Positions 54,125 through 62,680 of a stretch of DNA of 64,000 nt are shown one piece after another (the stretch's first letter is position 1; every line of letters begins with the position of its first letter). The translations under genes were made by a program, and so were the position numbers. The stretch spans positions 85,404 to 149,403 of the forward strand of contig JAKEET010000094.1 in NCBI GenBank assembly GCA_022616435.1. Direction: 5' to 3'. This stretch comes from Gemmataceae bacterium. GTDB taxonomy: Bacteria > Planctomycetota > Planctomycetia > Gemmatales > Gemmataceae. Below the pieces are notes generated by a model. That model did not search any database, was not told the origin of the DNA, and was given only the letters and a program-made list of their open reading frames with translations.

Positions 54125-54799
54125 ATGGCACACGTTTACACGTCATCAAAGAAAGCGGCAGCCCGGCGCAGCCGCCGCGCCGATAACGGCAACGAATTGA
54201 CCTGGGAGATTGCCCGGTTCTTTCCGGCCCAGGGACAATGGACCGAGGACGAATACTTGTCGCTGGAGGACCATTACGGCGCCCACATCCGCGTGGAGCT
54301 TTCCGAGGGTCGCTTGGAGGTCTTGCCCATGCCGACTGAACCACACCAGCTCATCCTCGCGTTCCTGTGGAAGTATCTGGAACGTTTTGTGGAACTCCAC
54401 GCGCCGGGCGTCGTTTTGTTTTCCGGAACTCGAGTGAGGCTGCGGTTGCGAACCGAGGTGAAGTTCCGCGAGCCGGACGTGGTCTACATGAGCGCGAAAC
54501 ACGCGTCGCGGCGGCACAAGGAGTTCTGGGACGGCGCCGACCTGGTGATGGAAGTGGTCTCGGGCGACGCCAAGGATCGCATCCGGGACTGGAAGACGAA
54601 GCCCGTGGAGTACGCCGCCGCCGGCATCCCCGAGTACTGGATCGTCGATCCGGAGAAGAAAGTCATCCGCGTGCTCACCCTGAAGGGCAGATCGTACCGG
54701 CGGCACGGCGACTTCAAACCTGGCAGCCGGGCAACGAGCGTGCTGCTGCCGGGGTTTGCTGTGGCGGTCGATGAAGTGCTCGCAGCGGGCTCGGCTTAA
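54125..54799 (+). CDS. Uma2 family (DUF820) putative endonuclease
   Basis: 224 residues. WTEDEYLSLEDHYGAHIRVELSEGRLEVLPMPTEPHQ is the family N-terminal block, then RTEVKFREPDVVYMSAKH and the nuclease-like core ADLVMEVVSGDAKDRIRDWKTKPVEYAAAGIPEYWIVDPEKK with Glu and Lys in the expected order. Diverged from the copy at 5147-5836. Function of Uma2 proteins is not established. ATG 54125 with AAAGG upstream. A Phd-like antitoxin gene follows after 73 bases. Confidence 0.86.
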   Translation: MAHVYTSSKKAAARRSRRADNGNELTWEIARFFPAQGQWTEDEYLSLEDHYGAHIRVELSEGRLEVLPMPTEPHQLILAFLWKYLERFVELHAPGVVLFSGTRVRLRLRTEVKFREPDVVYMSAKHASRRHKEFWDGADLVMEVVSGDAKDRIRDWKTKPVEYAAAGIPEYWIVDPEKKVIRVLTLKGRSYRRHGDFKPGSRATSVLLPGFAVAVDEVLAAGSA

Positions 54800-54832
54800 G
54801 TATTGCGCATTTCCAGGCCGCGCGCGGACCGT

Positions 54833-54838
54833 CATAAT
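54833..54838 (+). promoter_or_regulatory. Candidate -10 box of the antitoxin gene
   Basis: CATAAT, 34 bases before ATG 54873, with a weak TTCCAG 16 bases upstream. Confidence 0.35.
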
Positions 54839-54872
54839 GCAGAGCGTTCTTGGCGCAGAGTGGAGGCCCGAA

Positions 54873-55124
54873 ATGTCCACCGTAAGCTTGGAAGAAGCCC
54901 AGGCCAGTTTGCCCAAATTGATCGAGGAGCTGGCCGCGGAGGGTCCGATAGTCATCACCCGCGACCAACTGCCGGTCGCCCAACTCGCGTCCCTGGCAGG
55001 TGCCGCCGGGCGGCCGGTGCCGGGGCGATGTCGCCGAATGCTGACCATCGTCACCGAGGATGACGAGCATCTCGCGGACTTTCGCGATCAGCACGTCGAT
55101 CACCGGCAATCATCTCACGCTTGA
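54873..55124 (+). CDS. Phd/YefM-like antitoxin
   Basis: 83 residues. MSTVSLEEAQASLPKLIEELAAEGPIVITRDQLPVAQLASL follows the Phd/YefM pattern (beta strand, helix, then the ITRxGxPVA strand) that binds DNA as a dimer. The tail GRCRRMLTIVTEDDEHLADFRDQ resembles the toxin-neutralising C-terminus of related antitoxins. GGAGG is 7 bases before the ATG. No PIN/VapC or Doc/RelE gene follows: the next gene is a sugar dehydrogenase. It may therefore be an orphan, or its partner could be the upstream Uma2 gene; the latter is speculation. Confidence 0.7.
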   Translation: MSTVSLEEAQASLPKLIEELAAEGPIVITRDQLPVAQLASLAGAAGRPVPGRCRRMLTIVTEDDEHLADFRDQHVDHRQSSHA

Positions 55125-55182
55125 TCCATATCCCGTCACCCGATTGTGGTGATCCAGCGTGACGCAATGGGTTCTTTTGTTC

Positions 55183-55211
55183 TTGGTGGACCAGCGCCCG
55201 CCCCGTACAGT
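55183..55211 (+). promoter_or_regulatory. Sigma-70-type promoter of the GSDH gene
   Basis: TTGGTG (55183-55188), 17-base spacer, TACAGT (55206-55211), 46 bases before ATG 55258. This makes the internal ATG more likely than earlier in-frame starts. Confidence 0.5.
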
Positions 55212-55257
55212 GTTGTTCATGCCGTCCCGATTCCGTGCTCGCGAGGAAATTGCACCC

Positions 55258-57297
55258 ATGGCGCGTCCCCTGTCGATCTTGGCTCTTGTCCTGGGCATCA
55301 CCCAGATCCTGACCGCGGGGGAGGCGGCGCCCAAGCCTCTGGTCCGCGGGCTGAAGAATCTCAGCGCCATCGCGGTCGGCTCGGATGGCCGAATCTATGC
55401 GGCTGTCCGCGGCGGCAACGGCGCGGCCAAAGCAGGCGGCGAGATCGTGGTCGTGAAACAGGGCAAGGCGATCCCGTTTGCCAAGGGACTCGACGAGCCC
55501 AGCGCGATCGCTTCCTACCAGAAATGGTTGTTCGTCGCGGATCGCGATCGGATCCGGAAGTTCGATCTGACCGGCAAGTCCGAAGTGTTTGTCGCTCCCA
55601 ACGCCTTCCCATTTGCCATGAGTTCGGTGGGCAGCATGACGGCCGATCCGGAGAGCGGCACGCTCTACGCGGTCGGGGCCGGCAAGAATCCTGTTCGAAT
55701 CGCGGTTTTCCGCATCACTCCCAAGGGTAAGGTCGACGTCATCGTTGACTCCAAGAGCTGGTTTGCCCTCGGCTTGCCCTGCGGGCTGGCGATGGACGGC
55801 GCGTCGCATTTGCTTGTCACCGATCCTTCGCTCGATGGTTTTCAGGTGAGCCGCGTCACGATCGCCAATGGCGCCCACGAAGCCGTCACCCATCGCGCCG
55901 GCGGCCTGATCAACGCAAGTGGGCTCGCCTGGGACATGCATGGTCGCCTGTTTGCCGCCGGCGCCGGCAAAATCTGGGCTGCCGCACGTCCCGGATCGCC
56001 GCTGGTCATGCTTGAGGCGTCGTTCGGCATGCCGATGGCCATCTGCCTCGATCCCATGCGCCGGTCGTTGCTGGTTGCCGACGCCACTGCGGGCGCCATC
56101 CACGTCGTCCCCGCCGCCGTCCCCGGCCAACCCGTCGATGAAACCCCGCTGCCGCTCGAAACCGCCGTCGCCTTTCCCAACCTCAAGTGGACCGGCTGGC
56201 AAGGTGAAACCGACGCGGGCAAGATCGTGCCGCTCCGGCCCATCGTTCTGACCCATGCCGGCGACGGTTCGAACCGCGTCTTTGTCGCCACGCAGCACGG
56301 CGTCATCCACGTCTTTCCGAACGATCAGAAGGCGAAGGCCACCAAGGTCTTCCTCGACATCGAAAGCCAGGTGCGCTACGATGACAAGCAAAACGAAGAA
56401 GGCCTCCTCGGCCTGGCGTTTCATCCCGAATACAAGAAGACCGGCGAATTCTTCGTCTTCTACACGCCCAAGAACCAGAAGCTGGTCAACGTGGTGTCGC
56501 GCTTCCGGGTCAGCAAGGACGACCCGAACAAGGCCGATCCCGCGTCGGAAGAGATCATCTTCAGCGTCAAGCGCCCCTTCTGGAACCACGACGGCGGAAC
56601 CATATGTTTTGGCCCCGACGGCTGCCTGTACATCGCGCTCGGCGACGGCGGCGCCGCCAACGATCCGCACGACAACGGCCAGAACTTGAAAACGCACCTG
56701 GGCGACATCCTCCGCATCGACGTCAACAAGAAGGACCCCGGCAAGAAGTACGCGATCCCGCCCGACAACCCGCTCGCCGGCAACGAAAACGCCCTCCCCG
56801 AAATCTGGGCCTACGGCCTGCGCAACGTCTGGCGGATGGCGTTCGACAAGAAGACCGGCAAGCTCTGGGCCGGCGACGTCGGCCAGAACCTGTACGAGGA
56901 GATCAACATCATCGAGAAAGGCGGCAACTACGGCTGGCGACGCCGCGAAGGCCTGCACCCGTTCGGCGCCGACGGCAAGGGCCACGGCCCCGCGTACATC
57001 GACCCGATCTGGGAATATCACCACGACATCGGCAAGTCGATCACCGGCGGCCACGTCTACCGCGGCAAGGCGCTGCCGGAGCTGGAAGGCCATTACGTGT
57101 ACGGCGACTACGTCAGCAGCAAGATCTGGGCCCTCCGGTACGACGAAACCGCGAAACGCGTGGTCGCCAACCGGCCGATCCGCGACCGGGGCATGCCGAT
57201 CCTGTCGTTCGGCGAAGACGAACAGGGCGACGTGTATCTGTTGACGTACTCCGCGGCGGGACGTGGAATTTATCAGTTCGTGCGGACGAAGAAGTGA
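55258..57297 (+). CDS. Glucose/sorbosone dehydrogenase-like protein with N-terminal propeller
   Basis: 679 residues. Signal peptide MARPLSILALVLGITQILTA. Residues about 25-300 form an NHL/SMP-30-like beta-propeller (LKNLSAIAVGSDGRIYAAV, GLAMDGASHLLVTDPSLDG). Residues about 310-679 are a GSDH domain: AFPNLKWTGWQ, HAGDGSNRVFVATQHGVIHVF, NEEGLLGLAFHPEYKKTGEFFVFY, FGPDGCLYIALGDGGAANDPHDNGQN, LPEIWAYGLRNVWRMAFD and GGNYGWRRREGLHPF. The family oxidises sugars with PQQ in the periplasm; the His and Arg residues of the GSDH site are present, but PQQ use is inferred. GAGGAAA precedes the ATG. Converges on the 56-residue membrane protein gene. Confidence 0.9.
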   Translation: MARPLSILALVLGITQILTAGEAAPKPLVRGLKNLSAIAVGSDGRIYAAVRGGNGAAKAGGEIVVVKQGKAIPFAKGLDEPSAIASYQKWLFVADRDRIRKFDLTGKSEVFVAPNAFPFAMSSVGSMTADPESGTLYAVGAGKNPVRIAVFRITPKGKVDVIVDSKSWFALGLPCGLAMDGASHLLVTDPSLDGFQVSRVTIANGAHEAVTHRAGGLINASGLAWDMHGRLFAAGAGKIWAAARPGSPLVMLEASFGMPMAICLDPMRRSLLVADATAGAIHVVPAAVPGQPVDETPLPLETAVAFPNLKWTGWQGETDAGKIVPLRPIVLTHAGDGSNRVFVATQHGVIHVFPNDQKAKATKVFLDIESQVRYDDKQNEEGLLGLAFHPEYKKTGEFFVFYTPKNQKLVNVVSRFRVSKDDPNKADPASEEIIFSVKRPFWNHDGGTICFGPDGCLYIALGDGGAANDPHDNGQNLKTHLGDILRIDVNKKDPGKKYAIPPDNPLAGNENALPEIWAYGLRNVWRMAFDKKTGKLWAGDVGQNLYEEINIIEKGGNYGWRRREGLHPFGADGKGHGPAYIDPIWEYHHDIGKSITGGHVYRGKALPELEGHYVYGDYVSSKIWALRYDETAKRVVANRPIRDRGMPILSFGEDEQGDVYLLTYSAAGRGIYQFVRTKK

Positions 57298-57303
57298 AGT
57301 CGA

Positions 57304-57326
57304 GCCCCGGTTTGAAGAACCGGGGC
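57304..57326. terminator. Hairpin between convergent genes
   Basis: GCCCCGGTT (57304-57312), loop TGAAG, AACCGGGGC (57318-57326). It could stop transcription from both sides, but neither strand has a long T-run. Confidence 0.5.
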
Positions 57327-57340
57327 GCGACCTCATCGAT

Positions 57341-57511
57341 TCAGAAAATCCGATCGCCGCGCAGCAGCCGGATCAGCACGACGATGAGGATCGCCACCAG
57401 CAGCAGGTGAATCAGGCTGCCGACCGCGGCCGCAAAGGGGGGCACCAGCATCCCCAGGAGCCAGACGATCACCAGGATCAGGATGATGGTTTCGAGCGAG
57501 TAGCGCCGCAT
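57341..57511 (-). CDS. Small two-helix membrane protein (lmo0937/DUF5670-like)
   Basis: 56 residues. Two hydrophobic helices: ETIILILVIVWLLGMLVPPF and IHLLLVAILIVVLIRLLRG, ending GDRIF. Length, the basic MRRY start and the helix-Pro-helix layout fit the lmo0937 family of small membrane proteins, whose function is unknown. GAGGTG precedes ATG 57511 by 6 bases. It lies 24 bases downstream of gnd on the same strand. Confidence 0.75.
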   Translation of the reverse strand: MRRYSLETIILILVIVWLLGMLVPPFAAAVGSLIHLLLVAILIVVLIRLLRGDRIF

Positions 57512-57535
57512 GGGATCACCTCAAGAGTCGGGGAT

Positions 57536-58939
57536 TCATTCCCATTGCGTGTGAAACGTTCCCGGCTCGTCGATGCGTTCGTAGGTGTGAGCGCCGAAGA
57601 AATCGCGCATCGCCTGGATCAGGTTGGTCGGCAGGCGGGCGCTGCGGTAGGCGTCGAGGTAGGCCAGGGCGCTCAGGAAGCACGCGGCCGGGATGCCCAA
57701 GTCAATCGCGAGCCGCAGGGCGGCCCGCAGGTCCTCGTCGCGTTTCATCAATTGCTGGGCGAGCTTCGGGTCCTGCAACAGGTTCGGCAGTTGCGGCTGG
57801 GCGTTGTAGGCGGCGCGGAAATCTTCCAGAAGGGCCGCGCGAATGATGCAGCCGCCGCGCCAGATGCGGGCCACCGTGGCCAGCTCCAGGTTGTAGCCGT
57901 GGACCTCCGACGCCTTGCGCAACAGCGCAAAGCCCTGGGCGTACGTGGCCACGATCGCGGCATGGCAGGCGTTTTCGAGCTGGGCCAGCGCCGCCGCCCG
58001 GTCGCCGGCAAAAGCCTTGTCCGGCCGGTTCAGCAGGCGGCTGGCGGCGGTCCGCTCCCGATCATACGCCGACAGGTCGCGCAGCGCCACGGCAGCGTCG
58101 ATTGTCAAGAGCGGCACTTGCAAGTCCATCGCCTCCTGCGACGTCCATTTGCCGGTCCCCTTCTGCCGGGCCACGTCGAGGATCTCATCCACCAGGTGGT
58201 TGCCGGTTTTCGGATCGAGCTTGTTCAGAATCTTGGCGGTGATTTCGACCAGGAACGATTGCAACGGCCCCTGACTCCAGGCGCCGAACACCTCCGCCAT
58301 CTGTGTATTCGAGAAGCCCAGGCCGCGGTGCATCAGGTCGTACGCCTCGGCCAGGAGCTGCATGACGCCGTATTCGATGCCGTTGTGAACCATCTTGACG
58401 TAGTGCCCGGCGGCGCCAGGACCGAGCCAGGCGACACACGGCTGGCCGTCGACCTTGGCGGCGACCGCTTCGAGCATCGGCCGGACGCGTTCGAAGGCCT
58501 CGCGCGGGCCGCCGGGCATCATGCTCGGTCCGCGGCGGGCGCCGGACTCGCCGCCGGACACGCCCAGGCCGAAGAAGTGCAGCTTCCTGGCGGCCAGCTC
58601 CTTGGCGCGGCGCTCGGTGTCCTTGAAGTGTGAATTGCCGGCATCGATGACCAGGTCGCCCGCCGCCAGGTGTGGCGACAGTTGGCCAGTGACCGCGTCC
58701 ACGGCCTTGCCGGCGGGAACGAGCAGGATGATGGCGCGGGGCAAGCGCAGGCTGTCGATGAACGTGCGGGCCTCGCCGGTGGCGATCACCCGGCTGCCTC
58801 CCTCGGCCGACAGCGCCGTGACCTTGGCCGGATCGGTGTCCAGGCCGGCGACGCGGAAGCCATGGTCCGCGAAGTTGAGCAACAGATTGCGGCCCATGAC
58901 GCCCAGGCCGACCATGCCGAGATCGCAGGAGGGGTTCAT
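57536..58939 (-). CDS. gnd: 6-phosphogluconate dehydrogenase, decarboxylating
   Basis: 467 residues. Oxidises 6-phosphogluconate to ribulose 5-phosphate and CO2 with NADP in the pentose phosphate pathway. LGMVGLGVMGRNLLLNFADHG is the dinucleotide loop; VIDAGNSHFKDTERR, GVSGGESGARRGPSMMPGG, VKMVHNGIEYGVMQLLAEAY with the catalytic Lys and His-Asn, and GGCIIRAALLEDF match the long-chain family. Length is normal. Start MNPSCDLGMVG at 58939; a TATACC word ends 7 bases upstream and no ribosome site is seen, so a near-leaderless message is possible. Confidence 0.95.
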   Translation of the reverse strand: MNPSCDLGMVGLGVMGRNLLLNFADHGFRVAGLDTDPAKVTALSAEGGSRVIATGEARTFIDSLRLPRAIILLVPAGKAVDAVTGQLSPHLAAGDLVIDAGNSHFKDTERRAKELAARKLHFFGLGVSGGESGARRGPSMMPGGPREAFERVRPMLEAVAAKVDGQPCVAWLGPGAAGHYVKMVHNGIEYGVMQLLAEAYDLMHRGLGFSNTQMAEVFGAWSQGPLQSFLVEITAKILNKLDPKTGNHLVDEILDVARQKGTGKWTSQEAMDLQVPLLTIDAAVALRDLSAYDRERTAASRLLNRPDKAFAGDRAAALAQLENACHAAIVATYAQGFALLRKASEVHGYNLELATVARIWRGGCIIRAALLEDFRAAYNAQPQLPNLLQDPKLAQQLMKRDEDLRAALRLAIDLGIPAACFLSALAYLDAYRSARLPTNLIQAMRDFFGAHTYERIDEPGTFHTQWE

Positions 58940-59030
58940 GAAGATGGTATAGGAACTGGTGCAATCGGAGGCTGTCCGAATGCAGCGGCGGTGCGCGACC
59001 ACCTGGAATCTTCACGTGCCAGCCCAAAGC

Positions 59031-60281
59031 CTAGCCGCGCACCGCGCCGCCGTTGACGCGAATGATCTGTCCGGTGACGTACGACGAGGCCGGCGCCGCC
59101 AGCCAGCGCGCGGCGGCGGCGACATCCTGCGGCGTCCCCCAGCGTTCGAGCGGCGTCTCCCGACGGACGCGCTCGTGCCATCTTGTCGACGCCCTTTCGC
59201 CCCATGCGGTCTTGATCCAGCCGGGCGCCAGGCAGTTGACGCGAACTTCGGGCGCCAGGGTCAGAGCCAGGCTGCGCGTGAAGCCCATCACCGCGCCCTT
59301 GGCGGCCGCGAACAGTTGGCCGCTGTCGCCCTCCATCCCGGTCTCGGCCTGGTCCCAGCCCATCGTGATGATCGCTCCCGTGCCGCGGTCGTGCATGCGT
59401 TGGCCCAGGTCGCGGCACATCGTCACGGTCGCGGCGACATCGACCGACCACAATTCGGCCAGCTTGCGGGCGAACGGCCAGCGGCCGGCGTCGCCGGTCA
59501 AGGTGTCGGCGCCGGCATTGGCGATGAAGATATCCAGTCCGTTCCAGGCGCGCCACGCCTGGGCCGCGATGTCCAGGCACACGCTTTCGTCGCGCAAGTC
59601 CCCCAAGATCGCCTCGGAGCGGCCGCCATGTGATCGGCACATGGCCGTTACTTCGTCGGCTCGGCTCGGCAACCGACGGCCGTGCACGAGCACATCGGCG
59701 CCCGCCGTGGCCAGCTCGAGCGCGATCGCCCGGCCGATGCCGCTCGTGGAACCGGTCACCAGGGCACGCAGGCCGGCGAGCTCGCGGCCGGGCACCGGCT
59801 GCCTTCGCAGGCGCTGACGCAGGTCGGCCAGCAGCTCGGCCATGGTGCGCTGGAAAACGGGGTGCACCACATCGGCGGCGATCTCGGCGAGCGACTCCAG
59901 CACGAACAGGCGATCTTGCAAGCGCGGGTGGGGCGCCAGCAGCGGCGCGTCCCGTTCGGCAATGACCCGGTCGCCGACCAGCAGCAGGTCGAGGTCCATG
60001 GTCCGCGGCCCGTGCTTGACGGCGCGGACCCGGCCAAGGCGCTGCTCCGTTTCCATCAAGAGCGCCAGCAGGGCCAGCGGTTCGAGAGACGTGGCAGCCG
60101 AAGCGGCGGCATTGAGGTACTTCCCCTGCCCGGGCGGTCCGCCCACGGGATCGGTTTCGCGATAGCTGGAGACCTTGTGGATGGTGAGGCCGGCGTCGCG
60201 CAGCAGTTGCAGCGCCCGGTCGAGATGCGCCCGGCGATCACCCATGTTGCTGCCGAGGGCCAGGTGTACTGTCGTCGGCAT
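59031..60281 (-). CDS. folK: Fusion: FolK (HPPK) and short-chain reductase
   Basis: 416 residues. Residues 1-165 are hydroxymethyl-dihydropterin pyrophosphokinase, which makes the pterin diphosphate for folate synthesis: HLALGSNMGDRRAHLDRAL, SYRETDPVGGPPGQGKYLNAA, KHGPRTMDLDLLLVGD and APHPRLQDRLFVLESLAEI. Residues about 175-416 are an SDR: ALVTGSTSGIGRAIALEL, DIFIANAG and RVNCLAPGWIKT. In the SDR active site the usual YxxxK is LFAAAKGAV, i.e. Phe in place of Tyr, and the preceding Ser region reads IITMGWDQAETG. Pterin reductases of the FolM/PTR1 type also vary here, so a dihydropterin/dihydrofolate reductase role is an inference. Start MPTTVHLALG. Confidence 0.88.
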   Translation of the reverse strand: MPTTVHLALGSNMGDRRAHLDRALQLLRDAGLTIHKVSSYRETDPVGGPPGQGKYLNAAASAATSLEPLALLALLMETEQRLGRVRAVKHGPRTMDLDLLLVGDRVIAERDAPLLAPHPRLQDRLFVLESLAEIAADVVHPVFQRTMAELLADLRQRLRRQPVPGRELAGLRALVTGSTSGIGRAIALELATAGADVLVHGRRLPSRADEVTAMCRSHGGRSEAILGDLRDESVCLDIAAQAWRAWNGLDIFIANAGADTLTGDAGRWPFARKLAELWSVDVAATVTMCRDLGQRMHDRGTGAIITMGWDQAETGMEGDSGQLFAAAKGAVMGFTRSLALTLAPEVRVNCLAPGWIKTAWGERASTRWHERVRRETPLERWGTPQDVAAAARWLAAPASSYVTGQIIRVNGGAVRG

Positions 60282-60312
60282 GACCGTCTCTTTGGCCGCT
60301 TGCGCTCGACTC

Positions 60313-60390
60313 GCCGCTTGCAGCTTGGCGTTTCGCGTTGACAATTCCAATGCGTTGACGGTTGAGGGCGAACGCTAAGCCGCAAGCGGC
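60313..60390. repeat. Inverted pair of the GCCGCTTGCGGC repeat upstream of folK
   Basis: Left arm 60313-60330 (imperfect, GCCGCTTGCAGCTTGGCG) and right arm 60373-60390 (CGCTAAGCCGCAAGCGGC). It lies between the pdxJ stop and the folK-SDR start; 16 of 18 positions match inverted. Confidence 0.7.
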
Positions 60391-60399
60391 GATAATACC

Positions 60400-61125
60400 C
60401 TACTTCCCCGCGATCCGAATCGCGTCCTTCATCTCGCGGACGGCCCGTTCGAGGCCGACGAGCACGGCGCGGGCGACGATGCTGAAGCCGATGTTCAGCT
60501 CCTCCACGCCCGGCAGCCGGGCCACGTCGGCGACGTTGCCGTAGTCGAGGCCGTGCCCCATGTGGACGTGCAGGCCGTGCTGGCGGGCGAAGTCGGCCGA
60601 TTCCCGCAAGAGCTGCAGCTGGGCGGCGCGGTCGGACCGCGTTGTCGCCTCGGCATAGCGGGCGGTCTGGATTTCGACCGCGTGCGCGCCCAGCAGCTTG
60701 GCCATCTCGATCTGGCGCTGATCGGGATCGACGAACAAGGAGACTTCGACGCCGGCCTTGCGCAAGTGATCCATCGCCTGGGCGACCGCTTGCTGGTTGG
60801 CGACCACGTCGAGGCCGCCCTCCGTGGTCAGCTCTTGCCGGCGCTCGGGGACCAGCGTGGCCTCGTCCGGCTTCACCTCGCAGGCAATCGCGACGATATC
60901 CCCGGCCACCGACATCTCGAGGTTGAGCCGGCCGGCAACCGTCTGCCGCAGCAAGCGCACGTCGCGGTCCTGGATGTGGCGGCGATCCTCGCGGAGGTGG
61001 ACCGTGATGCCGTCGGCGCCTCCCAAGAGCGCCAGCGTCGCGGCGGCCACCGGGTCCGGGTCGTGCGCACGCCGCGCCTGCCGCACGGTGGCGACGTGAT
61101 CGATGTTGACGCCCAGGCGAATCAT
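60400..61125 (-). CDS. pdxJ: Pyridoxine 5'-phosphate synthase
   Basis: 241 residues. Condenses 1-deoxyxylulose 5-phosphate with 3-amino-1-hydroxyacetone phosphate to pyridoxine 5'-phosphate (DXP-dependent vitamin B6 pathway). [82 protein letters not shown] and [23 protein letters not shown] are the family blocks; length is normal. GGAGC precedes ATG 61125. 14 bases separate it from the upstream membrane-protein gene, so the two are probably co-transcribed. Confidence 0.95.
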   Translation of the reverse strand: MIRLGVNIDHVATVRQARRAHDPDPVAAATLALLGGADGITVHLREDRRHIQDRDVRLLRQTVAGRLNLEMSVAGDIVAIACEVKPDEATLVPERRQELTTEGGLDVVANQQAVAQAMDHLRKAGVEVSLFVDPDQRQIEMAKLLGAHAVEIQTARYAEATTRSDRAAQLQLLRESADFARQHGLHVHMGHGLDYGNVADVARLPGVEELNIGFSIVARAVLVGLERAVREMKDAIRIAGK

Positions 61126-61139
61126 GGCCGCTCCAATGT

Positions 61140-61910
61140 CTACTGCAGTTTCTCCTGGTAGCGCCGCGTTTCGCGGTTCAATGCCTTGAACAGAGCGAAC
61201 GCCAGCGCCAGGTTCACGAGGTTGACGCACACCTCGCGGGTCACGTTGAACCAGATGGGCGGGAACCAGAAGAACAACAGCGGCACCCACCAGTGCGCCA
61301 GCACGATGGCCGGGAACAAGATCAGCGCGATGATGCGCGTGGTCCAGGCCATGTGGTAGCGGTGGTCGAAGATCATGCGCACCAGCAGCTTGGCTTCGCG
61401 GAACATCTCGATCAGGAGCCACGACGACCAGGCGCCGCCCCAGCGGGTCCGCGGTGCGGCCGCGTCTGCCCGCGCTGCGTCGGCCCGCGCTGCGTCGGCC
61501 CGCGGTTTGGATTCGACGGCGGATTTCGCCGACTGCGGGGGCAGGCGCTCGGCAAGCCGCGCCCAGATGCGCTCTTCCATCACCGCGACGTCGAGGGCCG
61601 CAACGTCGGCTGCGGACTCTGATCCGGTGCGCTCTGGTGCGCGATCGGGCCGGGAGGCGTCCCGGCCGGCCGCGACCTTGACTTGCGGCAAGCGCTCGAC
61701 GACGCGGGCCGCGACGCGCTCTTCCAGCGCCTGGGTATCCTCCAGCCGGACGACGGCGCTCTCCAGCGATTGGACCCTTCCCTCGAGATCGCGCAGCGCG
61801 CCCGCGGCGACGGCATCGGTGGAGCCGGCGCCGGTGGGGACGGCGTCGGCGGGGACGGAAGCGCCGGAGGGGGCGCCCAGCGGGCCATGGTTTGCGGCAA
61901 GCGCGTCCAT
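61140..61910 (-). CDS. Membrane protein with N-terminal coiled coil, function unknown
   Basis: 256 residues. Residues 1-35 are Ala/Pro-rich; about 38-75 predict a coiled coil ([32 protein letters not shown]). A linker near 135-150 is a short tandem repeat ([16 protein letters not shown]) encoded by 15-bp DNA units at 61468-61497. From about 185 two or three hydrophobic segments follow ([46 protein letters not shown]). I do not recognise the family. A TAGAAT box ends 6 bases before ATG 61910, so the message may be leaderless. It sits upstream of pdxJ. Confidence 0.75.
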   Translation of the reverse strand: MDALAANHGPLGAPSGASVPADAVPTGAGSTDAVAAGALRDLEGRVQSLESAVVRLEDTQALEERVAARVVERLPQVKVAAGRDASRPDRAPERTGSESAADVAALDVAVMEERIWARLAERLPPQSAKSAVESKPRADAARADAARADAAAPRTRWGGAWSSWLLIEMFREAKLLVRMIFDHRYHMAWTTRIIALILFPAIVLAHWWVPLLFFWFPPIWFNVTREVCVNLVNLALAFALFKALNRETRRYQEKLQ

Positions 61911-61916
61911 GACTTC

Positions 61917-61922
61917 ATTCTA
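61917..61922 (-). promoter_or_regulatory. -10 box adjacent to ATG 61910
   Basis: TAGAAT on the minus strand, then GAAGTC and the ATG. Usual spacing would start the transcript at or beside the ATG, leaving no leader. No clear -35. Confidence 0.4.
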
Positions 61923-61956
61923 TCTCGTCCTTGGCCGGCCTTGCGAAGGGCCGGCG

Positions 61957-61994
61957 CAAAAACAAACCGCGAGTCCCAGGCACGGGCTCGCGGT
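61957..61994 (-). terminator. Rho-independent terminator of the HU gene
   Basis: On the minus strand ACCGCGAG (61994-61987) pairs with CTCGCGGT (61973-61966), extended by CCC/GGG around one bulge, and is followed by TTTGTTTTT (61965-61957). 43 bases beyond the HU stop. Confidence 0.8.
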
Positions 61995-62036
61995 CAGCGG
62001 GTGTCAGCAGCGGAAGGCTTCACGGCTTCCGAAATC

Positions 62037-62351
62037 CTACTTGACCATTTCCTTGAGCGCTTTCAGACACAGGGCTTTGACGACGGTCCGCTTCGGCTTG
62101 GCCGCGATCATGATCGTCTCGCCGGTGGCCGGGTTGCGGCCGGGGCGGGCCTTGGTGGCGGGCTTTTCGACGCGCTTGACCTTGAGCAGGCCGGGCAGCG
62201 TCACGACGCCAGGGCCTTTCTTGCCGACCTGCTCGTGGATGAAGGTCGTCAGGGCATCGAAGACGCCGCTGATGTCCTTCTTGGACAAGCCGGTCTTTTC
62301 AGACAGGTCCTGAAACATGGAACTCTTGGTCGCCGACTTCGCCTTGCTCAT
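62037..62351 (-). CDS. HU-family DNA-binding protein
   Basis: 104 residues. HU/IHF-type fold: MFQDLSEKTGLSKKDISGVFDALTTFIHEQVGKKGPGVVTLPGLLKVKRVEKPATKARPGRNPATGETI, with the conserved GRNPATGE arm tip, then a basic tail IAAKPKRTVVKALCLKALKEMVK. It bends DNA and compacts the nucleoid. GAGGGA precedes the ATG, and a good terminator follows. The N-terminus carries about ten extra residues (MSKAKSATKS). Confidence 0.93.
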   Translation of the reverse strand: MSKAKSATKSSMFQDLSEKTGLSKKDISGVFDALTTFIHEQVGKKGPGVVTLPGLLKVKRVEKPATKARPGRNPATGETIMIAAKPKRTVVKALCLKALKEMVK

Positions 62352-62595
62352 GATGGTCCCTCACTTCAACCTGGGATGGTCCGGACTCCAAATGTCCTTC
62401 TCAGTCAAGCAAACTAGGTCCCGCCCCGGCGAATGTCAACGATATTTCCTTGAAAAACGCGGGTTTCCGGCCGTTTTCGGCAAAAAAAGCCCGAAAAAAC
62501 CAGGATCCCGCCGCCGCGCCCCGGAAAACCACGAAAATCTCGGACAAAACCGCCGCGCCGTCGGCCATTGCAGCTGGCGTTTCATATTGCAAAGA

Positions 62596-62680
62596 GTCAG
62601 TAGTCAGTAGCCCGTAGTCAGTAGCAAGATCCAACGAAAAATGGTCGCCCTGACTCCTGAACCCTGACCCCTGACCTGAC
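62596..62680. repeat. Tandem GTCAGTA and CTGACC words before the oxidoreductase gene
   Basis: GTCAGTA-type units at 62596-62625 (three copies) and CTGA-containing units at 62650-62680 (four to five copies), the latter running up to ATG 62681. No ribosome site is visible before the start. Confidence 0.6.

Noticed and set aside
61468..61497. 15-bp tandem units in the coiled-coil membrane gene as a mobile repeat
   Set aside because: They are in frame (ADAAR units), local and absent elsewhere in the window, which fits simple slippage.
62596..62680. Short tandem repeats considered as a CRISPR array
   Set aside because: Units are 7-10 bases without spacers of regular length; no cas genes nearby.
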